From the NCBI GenBank assembly GCA_963971575.1, contig OZ020611.1:207246743-207310742 (forward strand): DNA of 64,000 nt. Reading direction: 5' to 3'. Both the position numbers and the translations under genes were made by a program. This document shows, one piece after another, positions 33,876 to 43,699 of the stretch; the first letter of the stretch is position 1, and each line of letters starts with the position of its first letter. The DNA is from Liopterus haemorrhoidalis (lineage: Eukaryota > Arthropoda > Insecta > Coleoptera > Dytiscidae). The notes under the pieces were generated by a model. That model worked only from the letters and a program-made list of their open reading frames with translations. It was not told the DNA's origin and did not search any database.

Positions 33876-34079
33876 TTAAACACTCCACTCTTCTTCATTG
33901 CAAGCACCGAGAAAAATCAGTTTATTAAGCCTATTGCCCAGAAGCCTATTTCTGTCTCTGCATACAGTGACTCCTGCTTTCGAAAATAAGCACTCTGAAG
34001 GAACTGACGTTGCTACTACAGACAAGAATTTGTAAGCAATTTTATATAAGTTAGGGAAGACTATCTTCATATCATCCAA
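33876..34079 (-). pseudogene. hAT transposase C-terminal dimerisation domain
   Basis: The 67 residues include FPNLYKIAYKFLSVVATSV, PSECLFSKAG, then RNRLLGNRLNKLIFLGA. This is the hAT family dimerisation (hATC) motif: A-x-x-x-L-x-x-x-A-T-S-V-P-S-E-R-L-F-S-x-A-G, then RNRLxxxxLxxLxFL. Here Cys replaces the usual Arg in SERLFS. The domain holds transposase multimers together. The catalytic body upstream is not readable, so it is a relic of the host hAT element. Confidence 0.85.
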
Positions 34080-34532
34080 ACTAGTAGCGGATTAGATTTC
34101 AGAGGTAAAACTGGATTTTTCAAATCTATAATATAATACCCCAACCTGTGTCCTTGGCTAGCTGGGTGCGTGGAAATTGTCTGAAACAATTGAGTGAGGT
34201 ACCGAAATGTAACGATTATTATATATTAATTTATGTATTGGACAGTAGTGTGCTGTGAATTTTTGTTTTGAGTGTTGACAATAAATTAGTAAAAATGACA
34301 GTTGTGTTTTTCATTAAAAAATCACTTCATAATTATTAATTTAGTTGTGAAATACACGGATCGGTTTTTTTACGAAACAAAACACAGAAAAACGTTATCC
34401 TTCCGTGATATTCGACATTTTTGATTAAAATTATTATTACCAGAAAAATAATTATTGTAAAAAATATTTGGTTTTGATGAAAGTAAATAAGAAAAATGTG
34501 ATTTTTTTCTTTATTATTTTTTTATTGGTACG

Positions 34533-34685
34533 CAGTGCCGGCTGTGGGTTTTGCGGGGCCTCGGGAAAATAATGCATTGGGTGTCAAAAACTTGCCCTAG
34601 CTACTAATAATTGTTAGAATTATCCCCCTTTAAGCGCGGGGCCTCGGGAAAAATCTCCGAAGTCCCGACCTCTGAGCCGGCCCTG
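34533..34685. mobile_element. Short hAT-like MITE, 153 bp
   Basis: The ends are CAGTGCCGGCTGTGG and TCTGAGCCGGCCCTG. Flanks TTGGTACG and TTTCTACG match at six of eight. GCGGGGCCTCGGGAAAA occurs twice inside (about 34552 and 34637). Confidence 0.65.
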
Positions 34686-34705
34686 TTTCTACGATTTCTA
34701 GGACA

Positions 34706-35032
34706 AGATTTACAATATCCCACTGCAAACTCTATAGAGATGGCAGCATATAACGACTACACTAAAGAATTATCAGTGGATCTAAAACAATGGTTTCTGT
34801 TTATTTATCACATTAAAATATCATTTACCTTTTAGTTTAGGTTAGATTCACCTGAAAAGCACTATCTTAGGTTATGGTTGATAACTGTTTATTTTTATTT
34901 TTTTATAAACCACCTAAAAATAAATTGTGTTTTAAAAGTTCTGCACAGTCCCACCTGTTTGGAATCTCTGTATATTGAACAAATGACGTGTGTGTGACGC
35001 ATGCGCAGTGTTCAGTGGGATATTGTAAATCT
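34706..35032. mobile_element. Element with perfect 20-bp terminal inverted repeats
   Basis: AGATTTACAATATCCCACTG at 34706-34725 and CAGTGGGATATTGTAAATCT at 35013-35032 are perfect inverted copies. The interior is non-coding. Flanks show no clear target duplication, so it may be a nested MITE or a part of the surrounding hAT. Confidence 0.55.
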
Positions 35033-35129
35033 ACCCCCAAATGTGAATACAATATATTAAAGCGGGCAAACAATTAAATTTTACTGTGCAATAGTTTCTC
35101 ACGATTTATTTCAAACTGATTTGAGATAT

Positions 35130-35255
35130 AGTGTAAGTACGCTTTATTCCGTGTGTGTATTTTTTCATGTGTGCTTTTTTCCGTGTGCTAATACGCATTA
35201 ATACGCAGACGGATTAATATCCGTGTGCGTTTTTTCCGTGTGCGTATTTTTATAT
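35130..35255. repeat. Short imperfect repeats of TTCCGTGTGYGTATTTTT
   Basis: Four to five copies of CCGTGTG followed by TRT/GCG and a T run lie within 125 bp, with AATACGCA between them. Irregular spacing. It could be a subterminal repeat array of the enclosing hAT. Confidence 0.5.
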
Positions 35256-35834
35256 TATATAAGAAAATGGAAAATTAATTTTAATAAATATATTTTAAAT
35301 TTAACGTCTCAAATCATTTTTAGTTTTAACATTATAAATATAATGCACTGAGTGAAAATGAATCATTTTCCCATCTTAAAAAGTTAATGAATAAATAATT
35401 CGGAATAATACTCATTATTTGGCCAGTTTTTAATAATAGGCGAAGAGTTGATTCAATTTGAATTGGATGAAGTTAGGCGTATGGATAGAGAAAGAAGTCT
35501 GAGGTGTCGAACAAATTCCACATTAAGGTAGTGATTTGTTTGCCAACACAGTTGGCAATGGGTCCACTAGTACAGTGATAGTTCATGTTCAGTTTTGTTA
35601 GAACCAGATTGGCCTGTGCCTGATTTTAGTTTCCTCTTCCCAAGTGCAATGTCAGTATGTTCCAGCAACCGGGTGCTTACTGAAAAAAAAAGATTCTATA
35701 CGATACTGGGTCACATGTACTGATATAAGTAAAGTATCGGAAGATTAGTATCGATACTATAATCGCGATATCAAATGAAATCGAAAAAATATCGATACTG
35801 GTATCGTATCAGTAGTATCGGAACATCTCTATAT

Positions 35835-37985
35835 GTATGTATAAATAAAAATGTTTCTCTTTCAAATCGAGTTGTCAAGTTAAACAAGTCGAGCACTTTC
35901 AAGCTAAAAGAGAACACCTTTTAGCCTCCCTAACTGAGAAGCCACATGAGGTTCGCAGTATGATAACCATTGTTATATATAGTTTTAAACTCACGTAGGT
36001 ATTATTCCAGGACATTCTTCTTTTTGTTATTAACTTCAGAAGTTGTATTAAGATATCTTTTACTTAGTAAGCAAAATTTGCATAGTTAAGCTTTAAAAGC
36101 TTATCACACAGTATGAATATGTAATCTTCTTTCACAGATGAAAACACATCGTATTCATTTTATTTCCAATTGCATCATAGTGTAATTCTTACTTCATTTC
36201 CTCCTTTATGTTGTGGTTGGAACCATTAGTTTTACCAGCATTCTGTCTTCTGTCGACAGATAAAACGGATTTATTATAAGCGGATTCAAAAAAGGAATTT
36301 CAAACAGATTTCAAACTTTGTTCGGTTTGTTCTCTATTTGTTTTCATACAAACTATGCAAACTGCAAACTTCAAATTAATCCTAAAAATATGATAGTTTA
36401 AAATTTAAACCCGAGAGATTAATGCTACTACACAACTTTGTTAATTGTTCTATAAAAATTTATTTTATTAGTGGAATTAATTAATTAAAAGTTTTGAAAA
36501 CAATTATTTTTATTAAGTAATTTTAATTAAAATAGTTTGAAAATTAGGTTTCATATCAAAAAAGACTGTATTAAAAAAATGAAGTGTAAATTTTCACACA
36601 TTGCAGGGTTCCGCAGGTATATAATAAGTGAAGGCTGAGTGTGTAGGACAAATTTTGCTTTGTAGTAATCACGGCAAAATGAACGATATTTTTAAAATAA
36701 TTTATCGTCTGTTAATCTAAGAGCTTTAAAAACAAATTTTATGCTAAAATATTAATTCGAATGTTAGTGCTTTTAGTGGACAGCTAACTTCACGGTCGAT
36801 TTTTTGAAAGCTCAATTTCTCAAAAACGGTTTGGGTGGCTTCAAATTTTAATGAAGCACTAACAGGCACTAACGAGGCACTAACGGATGGCCGACGAATT
36901 TTCGTTAGTGCTTTCAGTGGACTACTAACTTCACGGAGCCCATTTCATCGGCTCTGAGCCTTTTTGTGGACTGTCTTTAGTTTATTTTATTTATTTTTTT
37001 TTTTTTGCCTCCAATGTCTAAATTTTAGACCGTAACTCAAAAGGAACCATATTTTTGTGATCTAAATCAAAAATGGAAGTATACCAATTTTCCAACAAAA
37101 TTTATTATTATTTTTTTTTTTCTCCTGAGGTATTGAAATTTTTGTGAAAATTTTTTTGTTTTCGATTTTAGCCAAAATATAGTTTTAAACTAATTTTATA
37201 GTGAGGATTATGAAAAAAATATTTAAAAAATTCATGCTTTCCTAGTTTTAGAGTTAAAGCCGATTTGGGTCAGTTTTTTTGCCTATAATTCCAAAACTTT
37301 TGCCCAAACTTAAAAATAGACCAAATTTTATTAATCTATGACCAAAAATACATATTTGCACTAATTTTCAATAAAATCAGAGACAACATTTTTTTGCTTA
37401 TAAATCACAATTTTTTTAAGGTCAACCCCTTACTCTTTTGGCCATTTTTAAGGGTTTTAGATTACTGCCCATGCGATACTTAATAATTGGTTTATCAAAT
37501 CCCAGTTTTTTTTTTTTTTTTTTTAACTAACAATGAAGTAGAATTTAAAAAATTCATACCGCAGATTTCTATCCCTAACCATTTTTTAGTTGGGATTTAT
37601 AAAAATTATTTAAAAAAATTACAAAAATTCGAATTTTTGTTTTGTTTCAAAATATGGTAACAAGTCGATTAGGACCTCAAGATTTCAAAAATTTCAACCG
37701 CAGGTCTTTATCGCATTTCGTTTTTGAGAAACATCCATGCGAAGTTGAAAATTTCTATAAATCACGCCATATTAAAATTTGTCATAATTTTAAAATACAC
37801 AAAACGAATAAGGCCTCAATTTTTTTCTAGACTAAATAAACTACGAGGAATCCAAAAATTCTAACCCCAGATCGTTTTTTTTTTTTCTCTAATCGTTTTT
37901 TTGAGTTAGATATTATTGTTCTTTATTATTATATTTCTAACACACATCGAACATTATTTGTATTCTAATATTTTTTCTTTTATGT
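35835..37985. other. No gene; direct repeat at 36764/36903, T-rich tract
   Basis: 36764-36796 and 36903-36936 are direct copies of GTTAGTGCTTTTAGTGGAC plus CTAACTTCACGG, with three CACTAAC repeats between them (36855-36885). From about 36960 to 37890 the sequence is T-rich with several long T runs and CCCAAAAxTT-like phrases but no readable domain; the ORF at 37642-37830 is not convincing. Confidence 0.4.
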
Positions 37986-37990
37986 TTCAG

Positions 37991-38028
37991 GTCAGTATCA
38001 AGAAAATGCATTTACAAGTTAAATTATT
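37991..38028 (+). other. Candidate 38-nt micro-exon (or repeat)
   Basis: TTTTTTCTTTTATGTTTCAG precedes it and GTAAGTACTG follows at 38029. The 38 nt begin GTCAGTATCAAGAAAATG and align with the candidate at 12934-12972; flanks are also similar. Downstream, at 38095-38148, is a retroelement-like hairpin (GCTGAAGACGGAAAC ... GTTTCCGAAACGTC), which favours a repeat origin. Confidence 0.3.
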
Positions 38029-38094
38029 GTAAGTACTGAATAGCTAAAAATACTTAATGTAGCAAGGCAAAGCAAAGAAATTTCTGTTTACTTG

Positions 38095-38148
38095 ACCTCT
38101 TGACGCTGAAGACGGAAACAGATCGTTGAGCAGTTTCCGAAACGTCCG
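38095..38148 (+). other. Hairpin with GAAACGTC, retroelement 3'-end type
   Basis: CTGAAGACGGAAAC and GTTTCCGAAACGTCC form a stem followed by the GAAACGTC string. The same plan occurs at 8829 (minus) and 16806 (plus). Confidence 0.35.
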
Positions 38149-38564
38149 AAAATATTTTATATAACTCATGAAGTATTATATCTTACTCATACTAATACTC
38201 ATTATATGTACTATTCTAGCCTAGTACTAACAGCAATGTAACGATATTGTCGGTACCAGTAAAGTAGCCATATTTTTCTTTCGATACTAGTAGGTATTTT
38301 AGTACTTGTTACTTTTTTTCGGTTTTTTTACTAGTATCGGTCATATTTATGTAGTAATGTGAATCAGCGATCCTAGCAGTGAATGATAGTACTTTATATT
38401 AAAGATGATGTAATACTTTTGACTGTAACCGGAAACTTTAAGGCTAAAATCAACTACTACAGATAGCAACACCAAATAGAACCATTCACCTACGAATTTA
38501 AATAACAAGACCTCAATATCAAATCAGTAAATTATTCACTTCGGCAACTCACATCACTTCATAA

Positions 38565-38764
38565 CAGTGGTGTAGTGGGGAAGAAGCGCAAGGGGTCGAC
38601 GCACCCGCAGTTTATATTTGAGGCGGAGCGCGCCCTCGGAGTTTTTACTCCAGGTATTTAAAAAATCGAACGGCTGAAACGATCCGGCTTATATCCAAGA
38701 TTGGGTCGCTCAGAGTCAAACAGTTAGTAATACACCTAATAATGAGTTAATACACACGCCACTG
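38565..38764. mobile_element. Possible hAT-like MITE, 200 bp
   Basis: CAGTGGTGTAGTGGGG at the left and ACACACGCCACTG at the right are the expected type of ends. Interior is GC-richer than surroundings (GGAGCGCGCCC). Flanking 8-mers do not match, so the pairing is uncertain. Confidence 0.45.
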
Positions 38765-39011
38765 CTTTGCGTGCGCTCACACTCTGTAAGCTCTCTGTCA
38801 CAAACTCTAGTTGTTCAAAGAGTATTTACGGACAGAAGACATAATATTTTTGAGAGAAAAGAAACACCCATTAGCATCTAAATTCTCGGAGTTGAAGTGG
38901 ATTACTCAAGTTGCTTATTTGTGAGATATTTTATTTGAAATAAATAATCTAAATACGCCTATGCAAGGACGTAATCATACTATTATTGAATTAACTGAAA
39001 AAATTACATGT

Positions 39012-39885
39012 GGGTCATTCCACGTCAAGTGGTCTAATTTTTGAGAGAGTCCCTGCTCGACCATCTCCAATTTTGTTGAAACTTTATGGGTGTATACATA
39101 TATGTTTGAAATGATGATCTGTAAAGTTTTAGCTCCATATGTAGTATAGGTGGGGCACCAGGGGCTTGCCTATGGAACTCATTCGGCCGTGGTGTGGCTC
39201 GTTCGTCAATAATCGGCAAAGTTTCACATGCTGCTGTTGCACAACTAAAGCAGCTAGCACCATGAAATTGCACACTCTTGTTCAACTTTTTGTGTTGAAC
39301 ACAAAAACTGTAGTGTCAAAGCTTATTAATGTGTGTATTTGACACAATATGACCTGGAAGTGGCCGAAAAAATTCATCGTAATGAGTTTTTGCCATACTT
39401 TGACTTTCCATAACTTAATGAAAAAAGCTTTTGACAACTTTATCTCAAATCAGCTTATTATTCATATGAACATCAAAGCATTGCATAAGTATTAGCTTCC
39501 ATGTTCATTTGCTTGCTAAGATATTTGCCTGCAAAAATGCCACCGAAGTCAAAATGAGCAAATCTGACCTATTTTCAGAGCTTAATATCACAAAATGGGC
39601 CACCTTCGATTTTATTTTTTCTACCACCATTGGATAGAGCAGGTTTTTTGCTGCTAGAATAAGCTTTTTTCATTTTGGAGTCTTTCTGTTTAAGGTGCAA
39701 AAAATGACGCAAAACGGAAAGTTCGGAAAATGTACATTTCACATGCCTTCATTATTAAGATCACTCTAACCAGCAGATAAAACTAATTCAAATCTGGGGG
39801 GTCAAACACAAAAATAGTGTGTTAAGATAAAGCCATTCACCTGTCCCAGTGACATGTGAAACTGCAGAAGGAGCTTCATAACTAG
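39012..39885. repeat. Left terminal inverted repeat of the 2.7-kb element
   Basis: It matches the reverse complement of 40830-41737 from tip to about GTGAAACTGCAG. Differences are scattered substitutions and a few gaps (for example GATGCTCATATTCGCG is absent here). A frame of about 80 codons (minus strand, 39034-39285) is kept open in both arms. Confidence 0.85.
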
Positions 39886-40053
39886 AATCAAGCCCAACTT
39901 TTCTAAAACCACAATTTTAAAATAAAAGGTCTTATATAATTAGTTGTCTGGCCAATTTATGAGCCCTGTTGCATTTTAAAACTGTTTTAAGTTGAAACTC
40001 TTAGGCTTAGTTGCATAATGATACATTTTCAATTAAACTTTGTCAAAATTTGA

Positions 40054-40110
40054 GCTTCAAAATCAAATCCTACAAAAGGAATAATTAACGTTTCCTGTTT
40101 CTTGTGTGGG
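40054..40110 (+). other. Possible upstream exon encoding a CxxC
   Basis: 19 codons after a TGA stop, ending NVSCFLCG, followed at 40111 by GTAAAT. Splicing to 40206 keeps frame with the downstream ORF and adds one more C-x2-C. No ATG is in this stretch, so a further upstream exon would be needed. Confidence 0.3.
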
Positions 40111-40205
40111 GTAAATTTTTTTGCTGTCAAACAAATTTTAATAATTGTTTTAATATAATGTATCGTGCAAAATTATTTTGAATATAACAATTATTTGTTT
40201 TTCAG

Positions 40206-40796
40206 AATATTGGATATTTTATTGAATCATATATTGTTTTATTGCAATCTTTGTTTATGGAATTACAAAATTGTGAAGGCGATCTTGCTCCTTGCAGCAT
40301 CGGCCGTGTGGAGAATTCCACTTGCCATTTAACATCCTATTCAAGCAGAAAAGAGTTGAAATTAATAAAAAACTTTGAATTAAATGAGCAATTATTAATT
40401 AGCCAGCGTTCTGGATTGAAGTTCGACGAAACATCAGAAATTTGTCTGCATCATGAAGCTTTGCTTTTGACAAAATTTGAATTTTTGCAAAGGTCATGTT
40501 GTAATCCTTTTGAAAAGAAGAATCACATCGTGAAGAAGGGTTTACGAGCAATTGATTTGTCAACTGCAAATCAGTTGAAGGACTTAACAAGGTGTGACAT
40601 AAGGCCTGGTGAAAAACTATGTCCCTCCTGCAGAAAACAGTTTACAGAAATTAAATCAACAGTAGCATCAGCTTCATCGGAATCAAACTGTGGTGAGGAA
40701 CTGGAGGTTTCTGAAAAATTGAATGCCAGTTTAACGGCTATTGGTGTTTCTCCTCTAAAATTCTCCTCAATATATAAACTGGTTGGTCAGGGTTGA
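40206..40796 (+). CDS. Cys-rich ORF of the 2.7-kb element, unknown family
   Basis: The frame is open from 40188 to the stop at 40794-40796; the first ATG is at 40257, giving 179 residues. Visible features: CEGDLAPC early, ICLHHEALLLTKFEFLQRSCC in two parts (HH plus CC spacing suggests metal binding), NPFEKKNHIVKKGLRAIDL (basic), then RPGEKLCPSCRKQF with C-x2-C, and a Ser-rich acidic tail. A TTTGTTTTTCAG acceptor ends at 40205. A 57-nt open stretch ending NVSCFLCG lies upstream (40054-40110) and is followed by GTAAAT, so a two-exon gene with a 95-bp intron is plausible. I recall similar HHxxLLxKxxxLQxxCCDPF and PGxKLCPxC strings in uncharacterised invertebrate proteins but cannot name the family. 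No DDE motif is seen. Confidence 0.5.
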   Translation, partial: NIGYFIESYIVLLQSLFMELQNCEGDLAPCSIGRVENSTCHLTSYSSRKELKLIKNFELNEQLLISQRSGLKFDETSEICLHHEALLLTKFEFLQRSCCNPFEKKNHIVKKGLRAIDLSTANQLKDLTRCDIRPGEKLCPSCRKQFTEIKSTVASASSESNCGEELEVSEKLNASLTAIGVSPLKFSSIYKLVGQG

Positions 40797-40829
40797 AATT
40801 TATTATGCAAAAAAGCATGGCTTATGCTA

Positions 40830-41737
40830 ATCACGGTGAAGTTTCCCGTCCAGTTTCACATTCAAATGTCACTGTGACAGATGAATGGCTCTGTAATCTT
40901 CCCACATATTTTTTGTGTTTGACCCCCCAAATTTGAATTAGTTTGCCAAATTTTTATCTGCTGGTTAGAGTGGTCTTAATAATGAAGGCATGTGAAATGT
41001 ACATTTTCCGAACTTTCCGTTTTGCGCGAATATGAGCATCATGTTTAAAGTCATTTTTTGAACCTTAAACAGAAAGACTCCAAAATGAAAAAAGCTTATA
41101 CTAGCAGCAAAAAACCTGCTCTATCCAATGGTGGTAGAAAAAATAAAATCGAAGGTGACCCATTTTGTGATATTTAGCTCTGAAAATAGGTCAGATTTGC
41201 TCATTTTGACTTTGGTGGCATTTTTGCAGGCAAATATCTTAGCAAGCAAATGAACATGGAAGCTAATACTTAAGCAATGCTTTGATGTTCATATGAATAA
41301 TAAGCTGGTTTGAAATAAAGCTGTCAAAAGCTTTTCTCATTAAGTTATGGAAAGTCAAAGTATGGCTTAAACTCATTACGATGAATTTTTTTGGCCACTT
41401 CCAGGTCATATTGTGTCAAGTACACACATTAATAAGCTTTGATACTATAGTTTTTGTGTTCAGCAGAAAAAGTTGAACAAGAGTATGCAATTTCAGAGTG
41501 CTAGCTGCTTTAGTTGTGCAACAGAAGCATTTGAAACTTTGCCGATTATTGACGAACGAGCCACACCACGGCCGAATGACTTCCATAGGCAACCCCCTGG
41601 TGCCCCACCTATACTACATATGGAGCTAAAACTTTACAGATCATCATTTCAAACATATATGTATACACCCATAAAGTTTCAGCAAAATTGGAGATGGTCG
41701 AGCAGGGACCCCTAGACCACTTGACATGGAATGACCC
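40830..41737. repeat. Right terminal inverted repeat of the 2.7-kb element
   Basis: Inverted partner of 39012-39885. The plus-strand frame 41473-41715 is the counterpart of the minus-strand frame 39034-39285, with ERATPRPNDFHRQPPGAPP against ERATPRPNEFHRQAPGAPP. Because both arms are near-identical, the shared openness is not independent evidence for coding. Confidence 0.85.
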
Positions 41738-41769
41738 ATGTTTTAAAAATAAACTCAAATTATGGATAA

Positions 41770-42594
41770 ATAAGGAAAAAAAAAAAGAAACTTGCTTCAT
41801 TCCCAACTCTTAATTTATTTCTTGAAGACAATAATATTGATATCACAGATTTTGTAATACAGAAAATTATTATTAATCATTTGGAAAAATTAATAGCAGA
41901 CTAGATCGATATTTTCAAATATAATTGGGTTCGAATGCCATTTAATTTTGATGCAAGTGATTTGCATGAGGAATTTGTAAATATTAATCAATTTCAAGAA
42001 CAATTAATAGAAATACAAAGAGACCAAGCACTTCGATACAATTACGACAAAACACTGGATCTTTATGCTTTCTGATTAAAACAACATAAATGTATGTGCG
42101 AGGTTGGTTTTCGGCTATGTGTGTGATCAAAAACAAAAACCGGAACAAGTTACATCCTGAAATAGATATAAGGTGCTCCTTGACAAGCATTCGACCGAGG
42201 TTTGAAGATCTTTCAAAATGTATTCCAGCACAAGGTTCTTATTAAAAAGGTACGATTTGAATTTAAAATGTAAAAAACTTAACATATGTATTGATATTTA
42301 TTATTTATTATTTATTTTTTAGGAATAATTTAAAACTAAATATTTTACTACATTTATTTTCAATAAGTTATAAATATATTTTAATTTGGTCAGTAAAAAT
42401 TATTAAAAACACGTGATTATTCATTAAATTTCCCTTGAATCGAATAGTACTTTTATTTATCTTTATTATTAAAAAAAAAAATAATAATAATAAAAAAAAA
42501 TCATGAGAGTTAAAAAAATTGGCTTTTTTTGGTGTCGTGACATGAACATATTTCTCAAATTTGGGTCGCTGGTTAAAAAGATTAAGAACCACTG
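41770..42594 (+). pseudogene. ZBED/SCAND3-like hAT transposase relic with 3' terminus
   Basis: Plus-strand reading with stops and shifts gives HEEFVNINQFQEQLIE, then CEVGFRLCV (for CExGFSALxxIK), then EIDIRCSLTSIRPRFEDL. These are the C-terminal region of ZBED5/SCAND3/FAM200-like hAT transposases. The element end lies at about 42580-42594, AAGATTAAGAACCACTG, which inverted is CAGTGGTTCTTAATC, a usual hAT tip. The 5' part is missing because the 2.7-kb element adjoins it at 41741; whether that element inserted into it is not shown. Confidence 0.65.
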
Positions 42595-42735
42595 GTATAG
42601 ATCATGAGTCAAATTTAATGTTCATAAATCTGCATGGTCCTCCAATTGAAATTTTCAAACCACATAATTATTCATTAATAAAGCATTTACCCCGCATTAT
42701 CTAATTTTGCATTAAAACATTCCTTCGGCCATTAC

Positions 42736-43696
42736 TAGGGTTGTGCATCGATGTTTAACATCGATGTTAACATCGGCGCTTACTATCGATGTTGAAAAAA
42801 CATCGAAGGTAAAACATCGATGTTTCCGATACATCGATGTTTTATTAATATTAAAAAAAGCTATTTATGTATATTATATAGGTTTTATTTAATAATGTAA
42901 AGACAAAATACGAAAAAAAAGTAACATATAATACACAAAAAGCATTTATTAGATTTTTAAACAGAAATATTCTTTTTTTAATAGTAATTAATTTCACATT
43001 AACATTACCCAATATAACAATACTAATTTGGCCCTACTATATTTACATTTCTGAAATGAAATATTGCTTTTTAATATAATACTGATATAGTAATCTTAAT
43101 GTTAATTTTATATTATTTAACATAAAAATAACACTGTCATACACATTTTTTTAAATTTCTTTTTCAAGTTGAAAATACATATTACATTTTTTTATAACAC
43201 TAACATAGCATTCCTAATATTAATTTTACACTAACATTACAATGTAATAATCCTAATAAGAGTTTTATTAATAATTAAATTATAATTATATTTCCCAATA
43301 CGGTAATTCCAGGGATTGGAGGAATAACAACTGGGAAAGTGTCAACAAGACTCAAAAAGCAACAAGTTTATTGGCGTCGTTGGTCGTTGGCATTGTTTGC
43401 AAAAATTAGAAGTTTCTTCTTATTTCTTTCTTATTCTGCTAACTGCAAAGAAGAATAAGAACTAACACTATTAGTATTGTTATATCACAATAGATGGCGC
43501 TTATATTTTGTGTACTAATATTAATAAAAATTAAAATTTTAAGATTCCAGCGCTCTAGCAGTAGTATCTGAATTTCAAAGTTTAAACATCGACATCGGTA
43601 GTAGACATCGATGTTTTATCGATACTATCGCCAACTGACCATCGATAGTAAAAACATCGATGTTTTCGATACATCGATGTTTTTTTCCCATCCCTA
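42736..43696. mobile_element. hAT-type MITE with CATCGATG repeats, copy 2
   Basis: The ends TAGGGTTGTGCATCGATG and CATCGATG...CCCATCCCTA, with GCCATTAC (42728-42735) and GCCACTAC (43697-43704) as 8-bp duplication (7 of 8). It shares interior blocks such as GGAATAACAACTGGGAAAG and TAGATGGCGCTTATATTTTG with copy 1. It lacks the nested fragments of copy 1. Confidence 0.85.
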
Positions 43697-43699
43697 GCC

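Larger units (their letters stand above)
33171..35831 (-). mobile_element. hAT element with TATCGATAC subterminal repeats
   Basis: The right end is GATACTACTG...GTATCGGAACATCTCTA, which inverted gives TAGAGATGTTCCGATAC, a known type of hAT terminus. Near both ends (33171-33255 and 35698-35822) are many TATCGATAC and GGTATCG repeats in both orientations. The left terminus is too diverged to show the same TIR and no target duplication was found. It carries a transposase relic on the minus strand and nested MITEs at 33345 and 34533. Confidence 0.65.
39012..41737 (+). mobile_element. 2.7-kb transposon with about 0.87-kb inverted repeats
   Basis: The left arm (39012 to about 39885) and right arm (about 40830 to 41737) are inverted copies, well over 90 percent alike by eye with small indels. 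The tips are GGGTCATTCCACGTCAAGTG and CACTTGACATGGAATGACCC. ATGT occurs directly at 39008-39011 and 41738-41741, a likely 4-bp target duplication. The unique centre of about 0.94 kb holds one Cys-containing ORF on the plus strand. The tips and duplication do not fit hAT, mariner, piggyBac or Harbinger; I cannot name the superfamily. It could be non-autonomous, with the ORF a captured gene, or the ORF could be its own DNA-binding protein. Confidence 0.85.

Noticed and set aside
39034..41715. 80-codon frame kept in both arms of the long-TIR element
   Set aside because: Arms are near-identical copies, so openness in both is one observation. No known domain; kept only as a note.
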